A stretch of 64,000 nt of DNA from Cnuibacter physcomitrellae. Its GTDB lineage: Bacteria > Actinomycetota > Actinomycetes > Actinomycetales > Microbacteriaceae. Shown here one piece after another: positions 56,925 to 64,000 of this stretch (position 1 is its first letter; each line of letters starts with the position of its first letter). Below the pieces are notes generated by a model. That model was not told the origin of the DNA. It saw only the letters and a list, made by a program, of their open reading frames with translations, and searched no databases. The stretch spans positions 684,214 through 748,213 of the forward strand of contig NZ_BMHD01000001.1 in NCBI RefSeq assembly GCF_014640535.1, written 5' to 3'. A program made the translations under genes and the position numbers.

Positions 56925-58421
56925 ATGACCGGGACCACCGCCGCCGGACCTCGTCGCCGCACGACCGCCCTGGGCGTCACGGCCGGCCTGATCGGGTACC
57001 TCTTCTTCGTCGAGCTGACCAGCGGGATCATCCAGGGCTACTACGTCCCTCTGATCCCCGACCTGGTCGACCACCTCGGCATACACGACGCCGACTTCAA
57101 CTGGTTCGAGGCCGCTCAGCTGCTGCTCTCGGCGATCGTGGTCCCCGTTCTGGCGAAGCTCGGCGACATGGTCGGGCACAAGCGCATCCTGCTGATCTCC
57201 TCGATCGTCACCGCGGCGGCGACCTGGTGGCTGGCCTTCGCCGGCGACTTCACCTCGTTCCTCGTGGCCTGGGCGCTGCAGGGCTTCTACGTCGTCTGGC
57301 TGCCGCTCGAGGTGGCGCTCATCTTCGACCGCGGCCGCAGGACGGGCCATGGCCCGTCGCAGACCCGGCGGGCGGCGGGCCTGCTGGTCGTCGCCCTCGA
57401 GACCGGGGCGATCGTCGGAGCGCTGGCAGGCGGGAGGCTCTTCAGCGCCTTCGGCGGCGATGTCACGCTCACCCTGATGCTCCCCGCCGTGGCGACCACC
57501 CTCGTGATCGTGGCCATCCTGTTCGGCGTGCCCGAGTCGGAGCCCGTGCGCGGCCGCAGCCTCGACACCGGAGGCTTCGTCCTCCTCACCCTCGCGCTGC
57601 TGCTCGTGACGAGCGGACTCACGTTCCTCCGTCTCGAGGGTCCCGGAGCGTGGTGGGTCTGGCTCGTCATCGCGGTCGGCATCGCCGCCTTCTACCCGTT
57701 CGGCCGGTACGAGCTGCGGCACCGCGACCCCGCGATCGACCTGAGGATGCTGGCCCGGCCGACCATGTGGCCGGTCCAGCTCACCGCGGGGCTGGTGGGC
57801 ATCAGCATCCTCGGAGCGCAGGCCCCGCTCAGCACCTACGCCGGGACCGACCCCGCCAACGGCTACGGGCTCGGCCTCGACTCGAGCGACATCTCGACCC
57901 TCATCGGCGCGTACCTGATCGCGATGATCGTGGGAGCGCTCCTCTTCCCCGTGCTCTCGCGACGGGCGAGCCCCCGCGTGGCGATGATCGTCGGGACCTT
58001 CCTCGTCGCCATCGGCTACTGCCTCTGGCTGCCGTTCCACGACGAGGTCTGGCAGGGGTTCACGAACATGGTCATCGCCGGGCTCGGCTCGGGCGCCCTG
58101 GTGGGCGCCCTTCCCGCGGCCGCGGCGGCGGCGGCCCCCGTCGGGCAGACCGGCATCGCCGCGGGGATGACCAACACCACGAAGACCATCGGCGGCTCGT
58201 TCGCCTCCGCGGTGTTCGCGGTCGTGCTGTTCCAGGGCGCCGCCACCGCGGTCGACGCCACGGCGTCGAGCCTCAGCGGCTACCTCGTGGTGTGGGCGGT
58301 CTGCGGCGGCACCGCACTCGTCGCGGCCGTCCTGCTCTTCTTCGTCCCGAAGCTGGCGTTCGCCGACCCGGAGGCGGAGACCCTGGTCGCGGCCGCGCCT
58401 ACCGGCCGTCCGGCTGCTTGA
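56925..58421 (+). CDS. MFS transporter, DHA2-like (14 helices)
   Basis: A 498-residue multipass protein with about fourteen hydrophobic helices. MFS motif A is VPVLAKLGDMVGHKRILL; motif C-like GALAGGRLFSAFGG occurs in helix 5, a sign of drug/proton antiporters of the DHA2 group. The Pro-rich tail is short. TAGCAT lies six bases before the ATG (leaderless). The substrate is unknown. Its 3' end overlaps that of the following SDR gene by 23 bases on the other strand. Confidence 0.85.
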   Translation: MTGTTAAGPRRRTTALGVTAGLIGYLFFVELTSGIIQGYYVPLIPDLVDHLGIHDADFNWFEAAQLLLSAIVVPVLAKLGDMVGHKRILLISSIVTAAATWWLAFAGDFTSFLVAWALQGFYVVWLPLEVALIFDRGRRTGHGPSQTRRAAGLLVVALETGAIVGALAGGRLFSAFGGDVTLTLMLPAVATTLVIVAILFGVPESEPVRGRSLDTGGFVLLTLALLLVTSGLTFLRLEGPGAWWVWLVIAVGIAAFYPFGRYELRHRDPAIDLRMLARPTMWPVQLTAGLVGISILGAQAPLSTYAGTDPANGYGLGLDSSDISTLIGAYLIAMIVGALLFPVLSRRASPRVAMIVGTFLVAIGYCLWLPFHDEVWQGFTNMVIAGLGSGALVGALPAAAAAAAPVGQTGIAAGMTNTTKTIGGSFASAVFAVVLFQGAATAVDATASSLSGYLVVWAVCGGTALVAAVLLFFVPKLAFADPEAETLVAAAPTGRPAA

Positions 58422-59187
58422 CCGCGAGCTCGCCTCGCGCGATCTTGTACACCGTCGACTGGGCGACCGGCTTGATGATGACGAGGTCGAGACTGACGTG
58501 GGCCGGCATCTCGAGCATCGAGCGGATGGTCGCGGCCACGTCGTCCGCGCTCAGCGGGTCGACGACCCCCTGGTAGACCGCGTCGGCCCGCGCCTGGTCG
58601 CCGCCGAAGCGGTTGAGCGAGAACTCCTCGGTCTTGACCATGCCCGGGGCGATCTCGAGCACGCGGATCGGTTCGCCCGAGAGGTCGATGCGCAGCGCCT
58701 CCACGAGGGCGTGCTCCCCGAACTTGGCGGCGTTGTACCCGCCGCCGCCCTGATAGGGGAAGAACCCGGCCACGCTCGTGACGGTGAGGATGTCGGCTCC
58801 GTCGGCGTGCCCGGCGGAGACGGACTCGCGGAGCAGGGGCAGGAGCGCCGTGATCACGCGCTTCGTCCCGAGCACGTTGATCTCGTACATCCAGCGCCAG
58901 TCGTCGAGGCTGCCCTCGCCGACGGCATCCTGGCCCATCGCACCGCCGGCGTTGTTCACGAGCGTCGTGATCCCGCCCGTGGCCCGCAGGTGATCGCGGA
59001 GCGCCTCCACGTCGGCGTCCACCGTGAGGTCGGCGACGAACACGTCGGCGCCGGTCTCCTCGGCCAGAGCACGCAGTCGGTCCTCACGGCGCGCGACGGC
59101 CACGACCTCCCATCCGCTGCTGCGGAGCGACCGGACGGTCGCCTCCCCGATCCCGGAACTGGCTCCTGTCACCACGGCACGTCTCAT
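58399..59187 (-). CDS. short-chain dehydrogenase/reductase (classical SDR)
   Basis: A 262-residue oxidoreductase. NAD(P) motif VTGASSGIGEATV, NNAGGA, active-site Tyr/Lys in GGGYNAAKFGEHAL and Ser about 13 residues before it (TVTSVAGF). The basic pair in VARREDRL suggests NADP(H). C-terminal part is longer than the minimum. Acts on an unknown alcohol or ketone. ATG at 59187 has TAACCT six bases upstream. Promoter is back-to-back with that of metY. Confidence 0.88.
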   Translation of the reverse strand: MRRAVVTGASSGIGEATVRSLRSSGWEVVAVARREDRLRALAEETGADVFVADLTVDADVEALRDHLRATGGITTLVNNAGGAMGQDAVGEGSLDDWRWMYEINVLGTKRVITALLPLLRESVSAGHADGADILTVTSVAGFFPYQGGGGYNAAKFGEHALVEALRIDLSGEPIRVLEIAPGMVKTEEFSLNRFGGDQARADAVYQGVVDPLSADDVAATIRSMLEMPAHVSLDLVIIKPVAQSTVYKIARGELAVKQPDGR

Positions 59188-59193
59188 GGATCC

Positions 59194-59199
59194 AGGTTA
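59194..59199 (-). promoter_or_regulatory. -10 hexamer TAACCT before the SDR gene
   Basis: Six bases before the ATG at 59187; back-to-back with the leadered metY promoter. Confidence 0.5.
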
Positions 59200-59218
59200 C
59201 GGCGCGTGTCGGCCGCTC

Positions 59219-59247
59219 TTGAACGCCACGAGAGGCCTCCCTACTCT
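59219..59247 (+). promoter_or_regulatory. metY promoter
   Basis: TTGAAC (59219-59224) and TACTCT (59242-59247) separated by 17 bases, a near-consensus housekeeping promoter, giving a start near 59254 and a leader of about 31 bases with AGGAGAGG before the ATG. The divergent SDR promoter lies immediately upstream, sharing the -35 region. No SAM-type riboswitch is visible in the short leader. Confidence 0.6.
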
Positions 59248-59284
59248 CGGGATCGACCAGTACACCGTCGTCAGGAGAGGACCC

Positions 59285-60610
59285 ATGAGCGAGAACGCCG
59301 CGGACTGGAAGTTCGAGACCAAGCAGATCCACTCGGGTGCCCAGCCCGACCCGGTGACCAACGCCAGGGCCACGCCCATCTACCAGACGACGTCGTACGT
59401 CTTCAACAGCGCCGACCACGCCAAGAACCTCTTCGCCCTGGCGGAGTTCGGCAACATCTACACGCGCATCCAGAATCCCACGCAGGATGTCGTGGAGCAG
59501 CGCGTCGCCGCGCTCGAGGGCGGCACGGCCGCGCTCCTGGTCTCGTCGGGGCAGGCGGCGGAGACGTTCGCGGTGCTCAACATCGCCCAGGCCGGCGACC
59601 ACATCGTCTCGTCGTCGTCGATCTACGGCGGCACCTACAACCTCTTCAAGTACACGCTCGCGAAGCTCGGGATCGAGACCACCTTCGTCGAGAACCAGGA
59701 CGACCCCGAGGAGTGGCGTCGCGCCGTGCGCCCGAACACCAAGCTGTTCTTCGCCGAGACCATCGGAAACCCGAAGATCAACATCCTCGACATCGAGCTG
59801 GTCTCGGGCGTGGCCCACGAGAACGGACTGCCGCTGATCGTCGACAACACGATCGCGACGCCGTACCTCATCCGCCCGTTCGAGCACGGAGCGGACATCG
59901 TGGTCCACTCCGCGACCAAGTTCCTCGGCGGTCACGGGACCGTCATCGGCGGAGTCATCGTCGACGGCGGCCGCTTCGAGTGGTCGAAGAACGTCGAGCG
60001 CTTCCCGGGTCTCACCGAGCCCGACCCGTCGTACCACGGCGCGAGCTACACGGGCGTCCTCGGCGATGCGATCGCCTACATCATCAAGGCCCGCGTGCAG
60101 CTGCTCCGCGACCTCGGCTCCTCCATCGCCCCGGCGAGCGCGTTCCAGCTCATCCAGGGCATCGAGACGCTCTCCCTCCGCATCGAGCGGCACGTGCAGA
60201 ACGCGCAGGAGATCGCCGAGTGGCTCGACTCGCACGAGGACGTCGCCACGGTCTACTACGCCGGACTCCCGTCGAGCCCGTGGTACTCGGCGGCCAACAA
60301 GTACGCCCCGAAGGGCGTCGGCGCCGTGCTCAGCTTCGAGCTGAAGGGCGGTGTGGATGCGGGGCGCACGTTCGTCGAGAGCCTGTCGCTGTTCAGCCAC
60401 CTGGCGAACATCGGAGACGTGCGGTCCCTCGTCATCCATCCGGCGTCGACCACCCACTCGCAGCTGACGCCCGAGCAGCAGCTCACGACGGGGGTCACGC
60501 CCGGTCTCGTCAGGCTCTCCGTGGGGCTGGAGAACATCGACGACCTCAAGGCCGACCTCGAGCAGGGCCTCGCCGCGGCCCGCCGCACGGCGGAGGCCGC
60601 GCGCGTCTGA
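59285..60610 (+). CDS. metY: O-acetylhomoserine sulfhydrylase (aminocarboxypropyltransferase)
   Basis: A 441-residue PLP enzyme of the Cys/Met metabolism family. It uses O-acetylhomoserine and sulfide (or methanethiol) to form homocysteine (or methionine). PLP Lys in [65 protein letters not shown] terminus [33 protein letters not shown] (in parts) fits MetY. ATG at 59285 with AGGAGAGG. Paired with metX, which makes its substrate, but separated by two strong hairpins, so perhaps a separate transcript. Confidence 0.95.
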   Translation: MSENAADWKFETKQIHSGAQPDPVTNARATPIYQTTSYVFNSADHAKNLFALAEFGNIYTRIQNPTQDVVEQRVAALEGGTAALLVSSGQAAETFAVLNIAQAGDHIVSSSSIYGGTYNLFKYTLAKLGIETTFVENQDDPEEWRRAVRPNTKLFFAETIGNPKINILDIELVSGVAHENGLPLIVDNTIATPYLIRPFEHGADIVVHSATKFLGGHGTVIGGVIVDGGRFEWSKNVERFPGLTEPDPSYHGASYTGVLGDAIAYIIKARVQLLRDLGSSIAPASAFQLIQGIETLSLRIERHVQNAQEIAEWLDSHEDVATVYYAGLPSSPWYSAANKYAPKGVGAVLSFELKGGVDAGRTFVESLSLFSHLANIGDVRSLVIHPASTTHSQLTPEQQLTTGVTPGLVRLSVGLENIDDLKADLEQGLAAARRTAEAARV

Positions 60611-60622
60611 CCGCGCTCCCCC

Positions 60623-60656
60623 GAGCGCCCCGTGTCGATCCCGGCACGGGGCGCTC
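60623..60656 (+). terminator. metY terminator hairpin
   Basis: Perfect 12-bp inverted repeat GAGCGCCCCGTG / CACGGGGCGCTC with a ten-base loop, beginning 12 bases after the metY stop. It is followed by TCTCGTCG, not a strong U run, as usual in such GC-rich genomes. The arms are strong enough to end transcription or protect the 3' end. Confidence 0.65.
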
Positions 60657-60678
60657 TCTCGTCGTCCCGTACCGCCCG

Positions 60679-60738
60679 GGCTTTGTCCAGGTTTCCGTCG
60701 CGAATCTCGGATCTCGCGACGGAAACCTGGACAAAGCC
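60679..60738. repeat. 25-bp perfect inverted repeat between metY and metX
   Basis: Left arm 60679-60703 begins GGCTTTGTCCAGGTTTCCGT and continues CGCGA; right arm 60714-60738 is its exact complement; loop ATCTCGGATC. It is separate from the preceding terminator hairpin and is less GC-rich than its surroundings. No coding part. It could be a second terminator, a dispersed repeat element, or an operator for metX. Confidence 0.75.
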
Positions 60739-60798
60739 GGATCCCTGCGTCGAGGTGAGGACGTAACAATCGCGCGCGGGCCCACGCCCGTCGCCAGA

Positions 60799-62019
60799 AT
60801 GGACACGATGGACTGGCAGACACCCGAGGACACCGTCCCGAGCGGCTTCGTCCCCGACGCCGTCCAACGGACGCTGGGACACGCGCTCCCACCCGCGACC
60901 GGAGCCTGGCGCGAGGGCGACCCGGTCGGCCGACGGAGGTTCGTCGACGTCGTGGACTTCCCGTTCGAGTCCGGGGAGCGACTGCCCCGCATCCGCGTGG
61001 CCTACGAGACCTACGGGCGGCTCTCCCCCGCCCGTGACAACGCCGTCCTGGTGCTGCACGCCCTCACCGGCGACAGCAACCTCAACCACCCGGCCGAGCC
61101 GGGGCATCCGACCGACGGCTGGTGGCCCGGCATCGTCGGCGAGGGCCTCCCGCTCGACACCGACCGCTGGTTCGTCGTCGCACCGAACATGCTCGGCGGC
61201 TGCCAGGGGACGACGGGGCCGTCCTCCATCGCGCCCGACGGCGTCGAGTGGGGAGCGCGCTTCCCGTACACCACCATCCGCGACCAGGTCGCCGCGCAGC
61301 GCGCCGTCGCCCAGCACCTCGGCATCACCCGGTGGGCGGCGGTGGTCGGAGGCTCGATGGGCGGGATGCACGCCCTCGAGTGGGCGGTGACCCACCCCGA
61401 GGAGGTCGAGCGGCTCGCCGTCATCGCGGCGCCCGCCGCGTCGTCCGCCGACCAGATCGCCCTCAACTCCGTGCAGGTCGAGGCGGTCCGTACCGACCCG
61501 CTGTTCCACGACGGCGCCTACTACGACGAGATCGACGGCGAGGGCCCCCACCGCGGCCTCGCGCTGGCCAGACGGATGGCTCTGCTCAACTACCGCAGCC
61601 CGTCGGAGCTCAACGACCGGTTCCAGCGGAGCTGGCAGAGCGGCATCAGCCCGCTGGGGCACGGCGGACGATTCGCCGTGGAGTCGTACCTCGACTTCCA
61701 CGGCAACAAGTTCACGCGACGGTTCGACGCCAACAGCTACATCACCCTCGTCGAGGCGATGAACAGCCACGACGTCGGTCGCGGCAGGGGCGGAGTGGTC
61801 GAGGCGCTGGAGTCGGTGACCGCGACCACGCTCGTGCTCGGCATCGACAGCGACAGGCTCTTCCCGGTCGCCGACCAGGAGCTCATCGCCCGGCACATCC
61901 CGACCACCGTGCACGGGAGGGATCCCGTGGTCCTCGAGTCGCCGTTCGGACACGACGGGTTCCTCATCGAGTTCGACGAGGTGGGTCGGCACCTGTCGCG
62001 GCTCCTCGGCGCGGCGTGA
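60799..62019 (+). CDS. metX: homoserine O-acetyltransferase
   Basis: A 406-residue alpha/beta-hydrolase-fold enzyme that acetylates homoserine with acetyl-CoA. Nucleophile Ser in VVGGSMGGMHALEWAV, oxyanion region HALTGDSNLNHPAEPGHPTDGWW (in parts), catalytic Asp in LGIDSDRLFP and His in SPFGHDGFLIE. Residues near NMLGGCQGTTGPSS fit the family. The first ATG (60799) or the one three codons later are both possible; neither has a clear Shine-Dalgarno sequence. Feeds metY. Confidence 0.95.
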   Translation: MDTMDWQTPEDTVPSGFVPDAVQRTLGHALPPATGAWREGDPVGRRRFVDVVDFPFESGERLPRIRVAYETYGRLSPARDNAVLVLHALTGDSNLNHPAEPGHPTDGWWPGIVGEGLPLDTDRWFVVAPNMLGGCQGTTGPSSIAPDGVEWGARFPYTTIRDQVAAQRAVAQHLGITRWAAVVGGSMGGMHALEWAVTHPEEVERLAVIAAPAASSADQIALNSVQVEAVRTDPLFHDGAYYDEIDGEGPHRGLALARRMALLNYRSPSELNDRFQRSWQSGISPLGHGGRFAVESYLDFHGNKFTRRFDANSYITLVEAMNSHDVGRGRGGVVEALESVTATTLVLGIDSDRLFPVADQELIARHIPTTVHGRDPVVLESPFGHDGFLIEFDEVGRHLSRLLGAA

Positions 62020-62058
62020 TCGCATCCGGGATCGGGCGACAGAGGGCGGAGAGCAGGA

Positions 62059-62095
62059 AGCCGGGGAGCCCGCATCTCCTGCGCGCTCCCCGGCT
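62059..62095 (+). terminator. metX terminator hairpin
   Basis: Perfect 11-bp inverted repeat AGCCGGGGAGC (62059-62069) / GCTCCCCGGCT (62085-62095) with a 15-base loop, about 40 bases past the metX stop. No U tract follows. Likely the end of the metX transcript. Confidence 0.6.
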
Positions 62096-62147
62096 GCACT
62101 CCCCCCAGGTCCCCTGCCAGGCTACGTTCCCGTTCCCAGACGGGCGT

Positions 62148-62163
62148 CCCCCAGTTGTGGGGG
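62148..62163. promoter_or_regulatory. palindrome CCCCCAGTTGTGGGGG upstream of the sensor-kinase-like gene
   Basis: Six-base perfect arms around GTTG. It sits just upstream of TACGAT (62174-62179), so it would cover the -35 region of a start site near 62186. The position and symmetry fit an operator, perhaps for a LuxR/NarL-type regulator paired with the kinase; that is inference. Confidence 0.4.
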
Positions 62164-62218
62164 CAGCCACCTGTACGATGCGGAGTGTGATCCCCTGTCG
62201 CCCTACGATCGAGAGCTG

Positions 62219-63382
62219 ATGGCACGGCCCGACCGCGAACGCAGGCGTCTGATCACGCGGACGGTCCGGGTGCTCGGGCTCGCCTTCACCGGGTGCTCGT
62301 TCGTGCTCGTCGCGGTCTCCGGAGCCACCGCGCTCGAGCGGGTCGTCATGCCGGCGATCCTCCTCATCGCCGTCGGCGTGGCGTTCGTCCTCGTCGGACG
62401 TGGGCGCACATGGTTCCGCCCCCTCCTGACGTACGTGCTCGGCGTCCTCGTGCTCGCCTCCTCGTGCCTGCCCGCGACGCTCCCCCGCGACGAGATCGAG
62501 GCGGCGGGGATCCAGCTCTTCGCCTCCACGGCGATGCCGGCGCTCCTCATCACCCTGTCGGGACAGCGCTGGCGGATCCCCGTGATCGTCGGCTCCTTCC
62601 TCCCCGTGGTCGTCCTCACCCTCCTCGCGACGGCCCAGGCGCAGCCGCTCGGGCTCACGGCGCTCTCGGTCGTGCTCGGCTGGGTCGCGTTCTCGATCGT
62701 GTCCCATTGGCTCGGCGCGAGCATCGACCGTGCCTCGGCCGGCATCGAGCGGCTCAAGCACGCCCACGCCGGCGAGCGCCTGGCCAGCGAGCGGGAGGCG
62801 GCCCGGCGCCGGAGCGCTCGCCTGCTCCACGACACCGTCCTCGCCACCCTCACGCTCCTGGCGCATTCGGGGGTGGGGGTGAACGCCGCGGCACTGCGGC
62901 ACCAGGCGGAGGAGGATGCGCGGCTGCTCCGGCAGCTGCGGCTCGGCGACTCCCCCACGCCCACCGCCTCCGGGAGCTACAACCTCGAGCCGGTCGCGAC
63001 CAGCGATCTCGGGCACACCCTCGAGTCGGTCAAGCAGCGCTTCGGGCATCTCGGTCTCGAGGTGGCGTGGCACGGAACGGGTCAGATCCTCCTCCGCAGC
63101 GACGTCCTCGACGCCTTCCTGCTGTCGCTCTCCGAGTGCCTCGAGAACGTCCGCAGGCACTCGGGGGTCGGGGCGGCCGACGTCACGATCACCGAGGACG
63201 ACACGACCGTTAGGGCGATGGTGACGGACGAGGGGGTGGGGTTCGACCTCTCCTCCGTCGACGTCGAACGGCTGGGGATCGCGGAGTCGGTCATGGCGCG
63301 CATCCGCGACGTCGGAGGCAACGTCAGGCTCTTCTCGGCGCCGGGTTCCGGGACCACCGTCGTGCTGGAGGTGCCGCGATGA
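62219..63382 (+). CDS. membrane sensor histidine kinase-like protein (HATPase domain)
   Basis: A 387-residue protein with five to six N-terminal membrane helices (about residues 14-180), then a HisKA_3-like helix with ARLLHDTVLATLTLLAHSG (candidate phospho-His) and a C-terminal HATPase_c: N box LSECLENVRRHSG, G1 box VTDEGVGFDL, G2 box APGSGTTVVLEV. This architecture matches the NarL/LuxR-type two-component kinases of actinobacteria, although the dimerisation region is short. The stop overlaps the next gene (ATGA). A response regulator is not in the window. Confidence 0.8.
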   Translation: MARPDRERRRLITRTVRVLGLAFTGCSFVLVAVSGATALERVVMPAILLIAVGVAFVLVGRGRTWFRPLLTYVLGVLVLASSCLPATLPRDEIEAAGIQLFASTAMPALLITLSGQRWRIPVIVGSFLPVVVLTLLATAQAQPLGLTALSVVLGWVAFSIVSHWLGASIDRASAGIERLKHAHAGERLASEREAARRRSARLLHDTVLATLTLLAHSGVGVNAAALRHQAEEDARLLRQLRLGDSPTPTASGSYNLEPVATSDLGHTLESVKQRFGHLGLEVAWHGTGQILLRSDVLDAFLLSLSECLENVRRHSGVGAADVTITEDDTTVRAMVTDEGVGFDLSSVDVERLGIAESVMARIRDVGGNVRLFSAPGSGTTVVLEVPR

Positions 63383-64000
63383 GCTCGGTCGATCCGAAGG
63401 CCGACGAGACCGGAGTGCTCACCCGCCTGGTCCGTGCGCGGGGTCTCGGGCCCCAGGCGGTCGACGAGGTGCGCGCGGGCATCGAGCGCGACTCGACGCT
63501 GGGCCTGTCGTACCTCGGCGTCGGCGCCACCCTAGTGGGCGTCCTCATGCTCGTGCGGGGCGTCACCGCGTATCTCGCGGCGTGGCACACCGACCCGGGG
63601 TTCCTGGTGCTCGGCGTGGCCTGGGCGCTCGTCATCGTCGCGTTCGTCGCGGTCCAGGTCCTCGTCCGCTCCACGCGAGGTCGTCTGCCGTCGCGGGCCT
63701 TCGCCGGGCTGCTCGCCTGCGATGCCGTCGCGCTCGCCGCCGACCTCTGGGTCACGGCGGTGTCGCCCTCCGCCGCGTCGTTCACGATCGCCATCGGCGT
63801 GGGGGCCACGCTGGTGGGCTGCGTCGCCGTCAGGTCGACCGTGGAGATCCTCGGCGCCACGTCCGCGCTCGGGGCGATACTGCTCGCGGTGATCGTCGCC
63901 CAGTCCGTCGCCACGGGGGTGGAGCCGGGGAGCAGGGTCGCGTACGCCATGGTCGCGGTCGTGCCGCCCTACGCCGCCGTGTGGCTCGTGCGCGCGTTCA
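63379..64000 (+). CDS. multipass membrane protein, partial (runs off window end)
   Basis: 207 residues visible from ATG 63379, which overlaps the kinase-like stop (ATGA at 63379-63382). A short polar N terminus (residues 1-40) is followed by at least five hydrophobic helices (about 45-66, 72-92, 106-128, 134-152, 160-178 and onwards). No recognised motif. The coupling suggests a joint role with the kinase-like protein, for example as a sensor or a transporter part. Full length and end unknown. Confidence 0.7.
   Translation, partial: MSSVDPKADETGVLTRLVRARGLGPQAVDEVRAGIERDSTLGLSYLGVGATLVGVLMLVRGVTAYLAAWHTDPGFLVLGVAWALVIVAFVAVQVLVRSTRGRLPSRAFAGLLACDAVALAADLWVTAVSPSAASFTIAIGVGATLVGCVAVRSTVEILGATSALGAILLAVIVAQSVATGVEPGSRVAYAMVAVVPPYAAVWLVRAF

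Noticed and set aside
59188-59284. SAM or other riboswitch upstream of metY
   Set aside because: The predicted leader is only about 31 bases, too short for any known SAM class, and no conserved stems are seen.
58498-60798. Long upstream extension of the metX frame through metY
   Set aside because: The extension overlaps metY in another frame and the SDR gene on the reverse strand. The family N terminus (MDTMDWQTPED) begins at 60799.

Overview
The window is ordinary chromosomal DNA from a high-GC (roughly 70% by eye) actinobacterium. The gene order infB-rbfA next to truB, ribF and mutY, the run lysA-hom-thrC-thrB-rho-prfA-prmC-sua5-wecA-atpBEFHAGDC, the long delta subunit of ATP synthase, a standalone siderophore-interacting domain and the Gly/Pro/Arg-rich IF-2 and Asn/Gln/Gly-rich Rho all point to Actinomycetales, most likely family Microbacteriaceae. 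The genus cannot be fixed from this sequence. No phage, insertion sequence, CRISPR array, integrase or plasmid gene was seen, and no gene stands out by composition.

Layout. 1-8.8 kb: partial SNF2 helicase, two small unknowns, an M20 peptidase, an SGNH hydrolase coupled to an NAD-binding epimerase-like protein, an MFS exporter, ribF and two small membrane proteins. 8.8-18 kb: translation and repair block (truB, a uridine-kinase-like protein, mutY convergent with rbfA, infB, ylxR, nusA, proS). 18-20.3 kb: two adjacent O6-alkylguanine-DNA alkyltransferase-fold genes, one lacking the acceptor cysteine, then an array of palindromic repeats and yaaA. 20.3-29.7 kb: complete F1Fo ATP synthase operon with an AtpI-like gene, wecA and sua5. 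29.8-41.3 kb: prmC, prfA, rho, then the aspartate-family operon argS-DUF2993-lysA-hom-thrC-thrB. 41.4-46.5 kb: transglutaminase-like protein, tRNA-Arg(CCG), RecQ with an extra C-terminal barrel-like tail, a DUF2188-like small protein, NlpC/P60 endopeptidase and a C26 glutamine amidotransferase. 46.7-52.8 kb: TPM-domain protein, PspA, arginase-family protein, flavoprotein disulfide-reductase-like protein, a small HExxH protein and an iron-box-controlled SIP-domain protein. 52.9-59.2 kb: amidase, GNAT acetyltransferase, an overlapping trio (phosphoribosyltransferase, S51-type protein, ung), an MFS transporter and an SDR. 59.3-64 kb: metY and metX separated by two strong hairpins, then a sensor-kinase-like protein and a partial membrane protein.

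The genes serve mostly housekeeping roles: translation initiation and termination, ATP synthesis, threonine/lysine/methionine synthesis (lysA, hom, thrB, thrC, metX and metY draw on aspartate semialdehyde and homoserine) and base-excision or alkylation repair (mutY, ung, ogt). Many adjacent genes overlap by ATGA or GTGA, implying translational coupling. About seventeen genes have a TANNNT hexamer ending 6-9 bases before the start codon, which is the layout of leaderless transcripts and was used to choose starts.

I did not find an obvious new multi-gene system. The points most worth a second look are the cysteine-less alkyltransferase paralogue beside the intact one, the palindromic array at 19.2-19.5 kb, the 25-bp perfect inverted repeat between metY and metX, the iron-box SIP gene, the RecQ tail and the kinase-like protein without a Walker lysine.
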